Origin: an uncultured Candidatus Peregrinibacteria bacterium
GTDB taxonomy: Bacteria; Patescibacteriota; Gracilibacteria; Peribacterales; Peribacteraceae
Direction: 5' to 3'
Length of the DNA: 6,325 nucleotides
Assembly: GCA_903822115.1 (NCBI GenBank)
Contig: CAIJNU010000100.1
Coordinates: 1 to 6,325 of the forward strand
The position numbers and the translations under genes are program-made. Positions 1 through 5,295 of this stretch are shown piece after piece (position 1 is the stretch's first letter; each line of letters opens with the position of its first letter). Below the pieces are notes generated by a model. It was not told the origin of the DNA and made no database searches. It was given only the letters and a program-made list of their open reading frames with translations.

Positions 1-907
1 CGCTGTCGCCGAGATCCGCGGCACTCTTCGCATCACCCTGTCGGATTCGCTTGAGAGCGGACGCCGATACGGTGGTGTGCACGTGAGATCCGTAGGGCGT
101 GAAATACGTGGGCCGCTGGGGGATTGAAGCGAGCGCAGCGGATTGCGCGAGCGTGAGATCTGCGGCTTTGACTCCGAAGTACTGATGACTCGCCTGCTCA
201 ACGCCGTACGCGTTCTGCCCGTAAGGAATCCAGTTCAGGTACATCTCCAGAATTTTGTCCTTGCTGTAGGCATTTTCGAGTTCGCAGGAGAGCATCATCT
301 CGCGGATCTTTCGCGTGAGGGTGCGCTCGCGGGTGAGGAGCGCGTTGCGCGCGAGCTGCTGCGTGAGGGTGGAGGCTCCCCCGGTGACATCCGATCCCAA
401 AAACCGAGCGAAAACTGCACGGAAGATCGAGCGCACTTCGATGCACCCGTGCGTATAGAAGCGCTGGTCTTCGATGGCGATCGTCGCGTGTTTGATGGAG
501 TCGGCGATCTGCGTACCCGGAACATAGGTGCGATCTTGTTCGCCGTAGAGACGATAGAGCTCGATGCCGTTACGGTCGGTGACGACGGTGCTCTGAGAAG
601 CGAAGAGGGTGGTTGGATCGCTGATATTCGGGAGCGTGAGCCACAGGAGCCCCACGTAGAGAACGCTGAGCACGACCGCCAATCCTGCGGACCGCAGGAG
701 AAACTTCTTCCACCCGAGTCTGCGTTTCTGTCCGATGACCCACCGGCCGGCCGCTCCGATGAAGCGCGCAATACCGCGAAAAAAAGATTTGGTGCGCTCA
801 CCCGAAACCCTTCGCCGCCTCGGAATTTTCCCGCCTCCCCACGCGTGGCGCTCCGGGGAACCGTATCCGGACATCGATCGACTTTGGAATCCGTCAGTAG
901 GTGACAT
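1..907 (-). CDS. Class A penicillin-binding protein (PBP1A-like), N-terminal part, runs off the left edge
   Basis: This is a bifunctional peptidoglycan synthase of which only the membrane anchor and glycosyltransferase family 51 (GT51) domain lie in the window. GT51 enzymes polymerise lipid II into glycan strands on the outer face of the membrane. The translated minus strand shows a basic Gly/Arg-rich cytoplasmic tail (about residues 13-68) and one transmembrane helix (about 69-92). The GT51 motifs follow in the right order: AIEDQRFYTH with catalytic Glu146, GGASTLTQQLARN at 176-188, and KDKILEMYLN at 216-225 with the second conserved Glu221. AYGVEQAS and LTLAQSAALASIPQ come after. The transpeptidase domain (SxxK, SxN, KTG) would lie beyond position 1 and is not seen. 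The ATG at 907 is chosen because it sits just downstream of a possible promoter; the in-frame ATG at 874 is an alternative and neither has a clear ribosome binding site. A Cys155 replaces the more usual Gly after the EDxxFYxHG motif. The gene is divergent from the FN3 protein gene. Confidence 0.93.
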   Translation of the reverse strand, partial: MSPTDGFQSRSMSGYGSPERHAWGGGKIPRRRRVSGERTKSFFRGIARFIGAAGRWVIGQKRRLGWKKFLLRSAGLAVVLSVLYVGLLWLTLPNISDPTTLFASQSTVVTDRNGIELYRLYGEQDRTYVPGTQIADSIKHATIAIEDQRFYTHGCIEVRSIFRAVFARFLGSDVTGGASTLTQQLARNALLTRERTLTRKIREMMLSCELENAYSKDKILEMYLNWIPYGQNAYGVEQASHQYFGVKAADLTLAQSAALASIPQRPTYFTPYGSHVHTTVSASALKRIRQGDAKSAADLGDS

Positions 908-919
908 ACGCGGAAATGC

Positions 920-948
920 AGTGTAGTCGCGCCCCCACGTCTCGGCAA
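920..948 (-). promoter_or_regulatory. Possible sigma70-type promoter for the PBP gene
   Basis: Read on the minus strand, TTGCCG (948-943) is followed after 17 bp by TACACT (925-920). Each hexamer matches the consensus at four of six positions, and the spacing is ideal. Transcription would start near 912-914, only a few bases before the ATG at 907, so the mRNA would be almost leaderless. The match is weak in a GC-rich region and could be chance. Confidence 0.35.
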
Positions 949-1013
949 CCTCCGCACAGAGGGATTTCCGCGAGTGAATGCGATGTCCACCGCTGGTGGA
1001 AGAGGAAATTTCC

Positions 1014-1022
1014 TGCTATAAT
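1014..1022 (+). promoter_or_regulatory. Extended -10 promoter of the FN3 protein gene
   Basis: The sequence TGCTATAAT is a perfect extended -10 element (TG-n-TATAAT). No good -35 hexamer is seen 16-18 bp upstream, which is typical of extended -10 promoters. Transcription would begin near 1029, giving a leader of about 18 nt before the ATG at 1047. The position of this promoter is the main reason to reject start codons upstream of 1047. Confidence 0.7.
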
Positions 1023-1046
1023 GGTGAGAAAAATACCCACCACCAA

Positions 1047-2288
1047 ATGCGCAAAATCACGATGACCATCGCCGCAGTTCTCTTCTTTGGTTGGCCGCTG
1101 ACGGCCTTGGCCGCGCCTCCGGGAATCGTCACGGGCGTAACGGCAACACTCCAGAACGGCATCGTCCTCGTGTCCTGGAACGTCCCACAAAATAACAACG
1201 GCATCGCGAAGTACCGCATCTACTACAGTCATCAATCCATTCTCGGCAATGGCGGAGCCTATGACGATTTTGTCACGACGAACTCGACCGCTCCCTCCTT
1301 CAATCTGCGCTACGGAGGTTCGGCGAGCCGCCTCTTCGTCACCGTCGTCGCCGTCACCGACACGGGCGAAGAGAGTGCGGCATTCGGCAGCGAGGCTTCC
1401 GTCACTCTGCCCGCCGGTTCCCTGACGAGCTCTTCTTCTTCCGCGTTGTCCGCTCCGGCTCCCTCGACCTCGGCTCATGCCGCACTGCGACTCCTGTCGG
1501 CAACCGCGCTCTCATCCTCATCGCTGGAACTCACCTTCTCGCAACCGGTGACGCTCCTCCAGGCAGACCCCTTCTCCTGCGTCACGATCACGGACGCACA
1601 GGGACATGCACTTGATCTGCTGGGTATAAGGGCGAACGCCGCGATCGTCACCCTCACGACGGCGACGCAGAAGCCGGGAGTGCAGTACACCGTCAGGGTG
1701 AGCAATGTCTGGAGCGTGTCTTCCGATGAAGCGATCACACCGGATAACGGCGTGGCAATGGTGACGGCTGCCGGATCAATGTCTTCCTCTCCGATCGTTG
1801 TTTCGCCTCCCGCACCTCCTTCTCCTCCCGCTCCTTCCACTCCGCCTTCCTCAGGCATTGCGGATGTGACGAACATCACGTTGCAACGCACGCAGGAATC
1901 GTTCGGTCTCTACACCATTGTCGTTTCCTTTCGCGTTCCTCCATCCGTCTCTCCCGTGAGCTTCGACGTCTCCCAGACGGTCGACGGCGGCATCACCTAC
2001 AGCGCGCCGCAGAATATCGCCGGTGACATCCGACAGCTGCGAATCCAGAACGTCCCACCCGGAACATTCGGCATCCTCATCCGCAGTCGCTTCGCGAGTG
2101 GTGAGGAAACGGAAGGGGCTGTCGGTACGATCTCACTCCCTGTCGCAGCCAATCAAAAGTTGCTCCCAACCCAACATGACCACGTCGGCCTGGTACAAAG
2201 TGGCACCGGGTTCACGATGATATTGATCCTCAGCGGAGCGTATATGGGATGGAGGAGAATGAAGAAGCTGCGACTCGCGCAAGCCTGA
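1047..2288 (+). CDS. Secreted, C-terminally anchored protein with FN3 and Ig-like domains
   Basis: This 413-residue exported protein probably sits on the cell surface; its ligand is unknown. It opens with a signal peptide (basic MRK, a hydrophobic core, and an ALA-A site near residue 22). A fibronectin type III-like domain follows at about 24-120, with an LVSW strand and the YRIYY and TVVAV patterns. A Ser/Ala/Pro linker (about 122-147) leads to a second beta-sandwich at about 148-242 that resembles SbsA-type Ig-like domains. A Pro/Ser-rich linker (about 248-269) leads to a third FN3-like domain (about 270-365). The C-terminus is a short hydrophobic segment (about 387-401) followed by WRRMKKLR, which matches a membrane stop or sortase-like sorting tail; LPTQ at 373-376 and SGTG at 385-388 lie just before it. 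The open frame extends upstream to 978, but the ATG at 1047 starts the signal peptide and lies 24 bp after the -10 element. There is no Shine-Dalgarno sequence. The stop is TGA. Confidence 0.85.
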   Translation: MRKITMTIAAVLFFGWPLTALAAPPGIVTGVTATLQNGIVLVSWNVPQNNNGIAKYRIYYSHQSILGNGGAYDDFVTTNSTAPSFNLRYGGSASRLFVTVVAVTDTGEESAAFGSEASVTLPAGSLTSSSSSALSAPAPSTSAHAALRLLSATALSSSSLELTFSQPVTLLQADPFSCVTITDAQGHALDLLGIRANAAIVTLTTATQKPGVQYTVRVSNVWSVSSDEAITPDNGVAMVTAAGSMSSSPIVVSPPAPPSPPAPSTPPSSGIADVTNITLQRTQESFGLYTIVVSFRVPPSVSPVSFDVSQTVDGGITYSAPQNIAGDIRQLRIQNVPPGTFGILIRSRFASGEETEGAVGTISLPVAANQKLLPTQHDHVGLVQSGTGFTMILILSGAYMGWRRMKKLRLAQA

Positions 2289-2342
2289 CGGTTCTGCGTA
2301 TTTGCGTGACGAAGTCCGCTGCTTGAAGCTGGCATTTTCTCT

Positions 2343-2370
2343 TTCTCATAAGCCAAAAACTTCGTATAAT
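2343..2370 (+). promoter_or_regulatory. Promoter of the glmU-like gene, close enough for a leaderless mRNA
   Basis: TTCTCA (2343-2348, four of six matches) is followed after 16 bp by a perfect TATAAT (2365-2370). Only eight bases separate the -10 box from the GTG start at 2379. Initiation at the usual distance would fall at or within two bases of the start codon, so the transcript is probably leaderless. Confidence 0.65.
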
Positions 2371-2378
2371 GCCGCGCT

Positions 2379-3692
2379 GTGAATGTCCTCCTGCTCGTCG
2401 CCGGCCGCTCACGCCGTTTCTGGCCCCTAGAAGAGAAGAGTCTCTGGCCGATCGCCGGCAAGACACTTCTTGCACATCAGCTCGAGCGCCTCGCTGCCGC
2501 AGGATGTACAAACGTGACCGTCGTCTCGGGCAAACATAATCTCGATGCGATCCGCGGCCTCTTCCCCTCCCTCACCCTGATCGAGCAGGAAGATTTGGAG
2601 AAGGGAATGCAGGGCGCGCTCCTCTCGGCACTGCCGAAGATGAGCGGCGATCCGCTCCTCATCGTGAGCGGCAACGACATCATCGAGCCGAAGGCGTACG
2701 AAGATCTCATCGCGGCGGCGCGACACGGTGACGGCGCCATCCTCGCACAGAAGGTCTCGCGCTACTTCCCCGGCGGCTACCTCACGCTCGACGGAGATCG
2801 CATACGCGGCATCGTCGAGAAGCCGGGCGAAGGCAAAGAGCCGAGCGATCTCGTGACGATCGTCGCGCATATTCACAACGATCCGGCTTCGCTCCTTACG
2901 GAGCTACGCCGGGCCGAGTCCACAAACGATGACGGATACGAGCAGTCGCTGGAGAAGCTCTTCGCCGCAAAGAACTACCGCGCCGTGCCCTACACCGGAT
3001 TCTGGCAGGCCGTGAAGTATCCGTGGCACCTCCTCTCTCTCCTCCCCTCCCTCCTTGAAGAAACCGTGAAATTGAAGCGTATCGACCCTTCCGCCGTCAT
3101 TCACCCTACTGCGGTCGTCGAGGGCGATGTAATCCTTGAGGCGGGTGTGAAGCTGCTCCCGCACGCCACCGTGCGTGGCCCGTGCTTCATAGGAAAGAAT
3201 ACGATCGTCGGCACCGGAGCGCTCGTGCGCGCGTCGAGCGTGGGAGAGAATTGCGTGATCGGATACCAGACGGAAGTGAAGGGCAGCATCCTCGAGCGCG
3301 ACGTGTGGACGCACATGACGTACCTCGGCGACAGCATCATCGCGAGAAACGTTTCGTTTGGGGGCGGCACCATCACGGGAAATTTCCGCCTTGATGAGGC
3401 GGAGGTGTTGAGTGTGGTCGGCGATGACAATCTCGCCACCGGCCTCACGAAACTCGGCGCAATTGTCGGGGAGGGATGTCGCATCGGCATCCAGGTGGGG
3501 ACGAACCCCGGCGTGAAAATCGGAAGAGGAACATTCGTCGCCGGCGGTGCGTACGTGACGGGAGATATTCCCGATCGCAGTTTCGTCTCTCTCAAGGATG
3601 GAAAACTTCTGGTGCGAGAGAATCGCGCTGCGGTCGCAAATGTTGAAGAGCGGAATGAATATCGTGCGATTCTGGAGAGGAAAACTCCTTAA
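2379..3692 (+). CDS. glmU: GlmU-like bifunctional sugar-1-phosphate nucleotidylyltransferase / acetyltransferase
   Basis: This cytoplasmic enzyme of 437 residues (E. coli GlmU has 456) probably makes UDP-GlcNAc or a related nucleotide sugar for peptidoglycan and surface glycans. The N-terminal nucleotidyltransferase domain (about 1-230) has LLLVAGRSRR, then K20 in EEKSLWPIAGKTLL, D100 in VSGNDII as the likely metal ligand, and GIVEKPG at 144-150. From about 235 to 403 the protein is a left-handed beta-helix of hexapeptide repeats. It carries THMTYLGD at 311-318, matching the GlmU acetyltransferase His and Tyr, and GGGTITGNF at 328-336 with the conserved Asn. The late helix (KLGAIVGEG, GIQVGTNPGVKIG) resembles the archaeal type (Sulfolobus ST0452). 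The usual GxGTR loop reads GRSRR, which is a departure. The GTG start is forced because the motif begins immediately after it and no in-frame ATG fits. Exact sugar and nucleotide specificity cannot be read; a dTDP- or UDP-glucose enzyme is possible. Confidence 0.85.
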   Translation: MNVLLLVAGRSRRFWPLEEKSLWPIAGKTLLAHQLERLAAAGCTNVTVVSGKHNLDAIRGLFPSLTLIEQEDLEKGMQGALLSALPKMSGDPLLIVSGNDIIEPKAYEDLIAAARHGDGAILAQKVSRYFPGGYLTLDGDRIRGIVEKPGEGKEPSDLVTIVAHIHNDPASLLTELRRAESTNDDGYEQSLEKLFAAKNYRAVPYTGFWQAVKYPWHLLSLLPSLLEETVKLKRIDPSAVIHPTAVVEGDVILEAGVKLLPHATVRGPCFIGKNTIVGTGALVRASSVGENCVIGYQTEVKGSILERDVWTHMTYLGDSIIARNVSFGGGTITGNFRLDEAEVLSVVGDDNLATGLTKLGAIVGEGCRIGIQVGTNPGVKIGRGTFVAGGAYVTGDIPDRSFVSLKDGKLLVRENRAAVANVEERNEYRAILERKTP

Positions 3693-3706
3693 TCTGCATA
3701 CAAAAG

Positions 3707-3715
3707 TTATCCACA
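3707..3715 (+). promoter_or_regulatory. DnaA box 1 (perfect consensus)
   Basis: TTATCCACA matches the high-affinity DnaA box exactly. It is the left arm of an inverted pair with box 2, and lies 15 bp after the glmU-like stop codon. Confidence 0.85.
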
Positions 3716-3720
3716 CCGAC

Positions 3721-3729
3721 TGTGGATAA
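3721..3729 (-). promoter_or_regulatory. DnaA box 2 (perfect consensus, inverted)
   Basis: TGTGGATAA on the plus strand is a perfect DnaA box on the minus strand. With box 1 it forms a nine-base-arm inverted repeat around CCGAC, so two DnaA molecules would bind head to head. Confidence 0.85.
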
Positions 3730-3762
3730 GTCAGAAAGGGGAAAGGCAGAACTGGGAGGCAG

Positions 3763-3771
3763 TTCTCCACA
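3763..3771 (+). promoter_or_regulatory. Near-consensus DnaA box
   Basis: TTCTCCACA differs from TTATCCACA only at position 3. The identical variant recurs at 3842-3850, which suggests a genuine lower-affinity site rather than chance. Confidence 0.55.
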
Positions 3772-3841
3772 GGGGGTTTTGGTTTTCGTTTACCCAGAGC
3801 CAATATTTCATTTTTTGGCCTTTCTCCCTCTCCCCCCTCCT

Positions 3842-3850
3842 TTCTCCACA
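3842..3850 (+). promoter_or_regulatory. Near-consensus DnaA box
   Basis: This is a second copy of TTCTCCACA, at the end of the pyrimidine tract. It lies two bases before the perfect box at 3853, so the two form a tandem pair in the same orientation, 11 bp apart start to start, about one helical turn. Confidence 0.6.
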
Positions 3851-3852
3851 AC

Positions 3853-3861
3853 TTATCCACA
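3853..3861 (+). promoter_or_regulatory. DnaA box 3 (perfect consensus)
   Basis: TTATCCACA matches the consensus exactly and has the same orientation as box 1 and as the adjacent near-box at 3842. It is the perfect box closest to the A/T-rich stretch before dnaN. Confidence 0.85.
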
Positions 3862-3938
3862 TCGTTCCCACAGCTCATAAAACCTCGAAGGGGGATTTTT
3901 TGGCTGATGGTTGTGAGGTAGCCGCACTTTTCCAGAGC

Positions 3939-3947
3939 CTTTCCACA
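3939..3947 (+). promoter_or_regulatory. Weak DnaA box candidate
   Basis: CTTTCCACA differs from the consensus at two positions (1 and 3) but keeps the TCCACA core. It is the box candidate nearest the A/T-rich region and the dnaN promoter. Confidence 0.35.
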
Positions 3948-3961
3948 GATCAAAAAGGAAA

Positions 3962-3988
3962 TTGCTCTGTTTGAGAAGATGGTATGAT
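3962..3988 (+). promoter_or_regulatory. Promoter of dnaN inside the origin region
   Basis: TGGTATGAT (3980-3988) is an extended -10 element with five of six matches in the hexamer (TATGAT). TTGCTC lies 15 bp upstream at 3962-3967 as a weak -35. Transcription would start near 3995, giving a leader of about 38 nt. Only AGG at 4027-4029 resembles a ribosome binding site, and it is very close to the ATG. The location among DnaA boxes suggests that DnaA binding could influence dnaN transcription; this is inference. Confidence 0.5.
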
Positions 3989-4032
3989 GATGACGGTTTA
4001 AGTGTATTCATTAATCTTTCTTTCAATAGGTC

Positions 4033-5191
4033 ATGAAATTCTCCTGTGCAACAACTGATCTTCTTCAAGCTCTCTACCTCGTGAGCAGGGCAATCGGGAG
4101 TCAACAGGCGCTGCCCATTCTCGGGAACATTCTTCTCGAAGCGGAAAGGAGAAGGTGCACCGTGAGCGCGACGGATTTGGAGCTTTCCATCATTACAAAC
4201 TTCGAGGCGCGAATCGAGAATGAAGGATCGATCACCATTCCCGCGAAAGCCATTCTCAATTTTCGCACAGTACAATAATGATCCGGAAGTTCTCCTCGAG
4301 ACAAGCGAAGGAACGCAACTACGTTGCACATCAAAACATGCGAAGACCATGATCGCCGGAGAAGCCTCTAGCGAATACCCAACCATTACCGCAGTCGATC
4401 GTCTCGCTTCCTTCTCTCTCCAAGCGGAGCCACTTCTCCATGCCCTCCATCTCGTCACATTCGCATCCGCGAAATCGACATTACGCCCCGTTCTTTCGGG
4501 CGTTTCGTTTCTTCAAGAAAAAGACAAACTGACGCTCGTCGCCACCGACAGCTATCGCCTCTCGGAGTATGTCCTCGAGACGAAGGGTGAAGGGGCCGCG
4601 CTCTCCTGCATCATCCCGACCAAGATTCTCGACGAACTGCGCAGCATTCTCAGCGCGAGTTTTAAAAAGCCCGAGGAGAAGGAGCAGGAGGGAGAGAAGA
4701 AAGAGCGGAAAATTCCGGAGATCGAAATCTTCCTCAGTAAGCAGCAGATCGAGATGCACTACGGAAATGTCCGACTCCTCTCGCGCCTCATCGACGGGAA
4801 GTTCCCCGATTACAAACAAATTCTGCCGAAGGAGACGAAGACTTCTGTCCTCTTCCCCACCCGCGAGCTCCTCCTCGTCGTGAAGCGCATGCACTACTTT
4901 GCGAAGGAGATGAACAACACACTCACCTTCCATTGCGAGAAGAGTCAGACGAAGATCGCCACGCCCCAGACGCAGGCTGGCAAGGACGAGGCGGTGCTGC
5001 ATACTGAGGCGACCGGTGGCAGCAATAAGATTGCTCTCTCCTCGAGCTACCTCCTCGACTTCCTCTCGCACATCGATGCGGACAATGTCGAGATGAAGGT
5101 CATCGACGCGCTCCACCCCGCCCTCTTCACGCTGTCGGGCAATCCCCGATTCCTCCACCTCATCATGCCCCTGCGGCTGCAGGAGGAGTGA
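4033..5191 (+). CDS. dnaN: DNA polymerase III beta subunit (sliding clamp), interrupted by a frameshift
   Basis: The ring-shaped clamp holds DNA polymerase III on DNA. The first frame (4033-4278) begins MKFSC and carries LPILGNILLE, ATDLELSI and ITIPAKAILNF, all typical of clamp domain 1, then hits TAA at 4276. The same protein continues in the +1 frame with PEVLLETSEG, leading to domain 2 and then SRLIDGKFPDY, SYLLDFL and the C-terminal IMPLRLQEE. That tail is the usual MPMRL end plus three extra residues. Rejoining the frames near 4260-4264 gives about 385 residues against 366 in E. coli. Residue spacing at the junction agrees with E. coli DnaN within one residue, so little or nothing is missing. 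The extra length includes a charged Lys/Glu-rich loop encoded at about 4664-4717. A clamp is essential, so a sequencing or assembly error in the T4 run is the simplest explanation; programmed +1 frameshifting is the alternative. It is preceded directly by the candidate oriC. Confidence 0.95.
4258..4278 (+). other. Frameshift site in dnaN (T4 run, then premature TAA)
   Basis: Codons AAT TTT CGC lead through ACA GTA CAA to TAA at 4276-4278. Dropping one T from the run at 4260-4263 gives AAT TTC GCA CAG TAC, which opens the frame that encodes the remainder of the clamp through to 5191. The string TTT-C would also let a Phe tRNA re-pair on TTC after a +1 slip, so a programmed event cannot be ruled out from sequence alone. 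Confidence 0.85.
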
Positions 5192-5243
5192 GAGGAGACA
5201 GAATTGAGCTGAGTTTTGGCTCTTGGAAGAGGAGATGTTGGGA

Positions 5244-5271
5244 TTGATATATATATATTATATTGTATAAT
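5244..5271 (+). promoter_or_regulatory. Strong sigma70-type promoter of the DUF1566 gene, with an AT repeat in its spacer
   Basis: TTGATA (5244-5249, five of six matches) is followed after 16 bp by a perfect TATAAT (5266-5271). It is the best promoter in the window. Transcription would start near 5278, giving a leader of about 18 nt with no Shine-Dalgarno sequence. The distance from the -10 box to the ATG (24 nt) equals that of the FN3 gene. Confidence 0.75.
5247..5258. repeat. (AT)6 dinucleotide tract in a promoter spacer
   Basis: Six uninterrupted AT units overlap the end of the -35 hexamer and fill more than half of the spacer to the -10 box. Gain or loss of one unit would change the spacer from 16 bp to 18 or 14 bp. 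Confidence 0.8.
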
Positions 5272-5295
5272 AGAATCAACATTCCCAACACAAAC

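Larger units (their letters stand above)
3693..4032 (+). other. Candidate chromosomal replication origin (oriC)
   Basis: This 340-bp gene-free stretch directly precedes dnaN. It contains three perfect DnaA boxes (TTATCCACA, at 3707 and 3853 on plus and at 3721 on minus). Two one-mismatch boxes (TTCTCCACA at 3763 and 3842) and one two-mismatch box (CTTTCCACA at 3939) are also present. The first two perfect boxes form an inverted pair five bases apart. A 29-nt pyrimidine-only tract (3819-3847) leads into the second box cluster. The last part (about 3997-4028) is rich in A/T and is a plausible unwinding element, followed directly by dnaN. Box clusters of this density next to dnaN are a hallmark of bacterial origins. 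No dnaA gene is visible on either side, so placement rests on the boxes and dnaN alone. Confidence 0.82.

Noticed and set aside
143..904. Long plus-strand open frame opposite the PBP gene
   Set aside because: It is antisense to a clear GT51 domain on the minus strand and its translation has no recognisable motif; high GC keeps shadow frames open.
978..1046. N-terminal extension of the FN3 protein from the upstream ATG at 978
   Set aside because: It would span the extended -10 promoter, and it places 23 polar residues before a textbook signal peptide.
2278..2325. Terminator after the FN3 protein gene
   Set aside because: The only pairing seen (CGCAA with TTGCG) has a five-base stem and a loop of about 20 bases.
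3707..3729. The 9-bp inverted repeat as a rho-independent terminator of the glmU-like gene
   Set aside because: No T-run follows the right arm (the next bases are GTCAGAAAGG), and both arms are exact DnaA boxes, which explains the symmetry better.
2904..3953. Long minus-strand open frame across the glmU-like 3' end and the origin
   Set aside because: It is antisense to the hexapeptide-repeat domain and runs through the DnaA boxes; the translation is low in recognisable structure.
3980..3994. GATGATGA triplets near the A/T-rich region as a DnaA-trio element
   Set aside because: The DnaA-trio is built from TAG-type triplets spaced next to a box; these triplets read ATG/TGA on one strand and CAT on the other, and they overlap the dnaN -10 element.
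4481..5158. Minus-strand open frame opposite dnaN
   Set aside because: It is a shadow of the clamp coding sequence; its Leu/Glu-rich translation mirrors the clamp codons.
5192..5240. Terminator after dnaN (GAGC...GCTC around 5206-5222)
   Set aside because: Only a four-base stem with a nine-base loop and no T-run can be formed.
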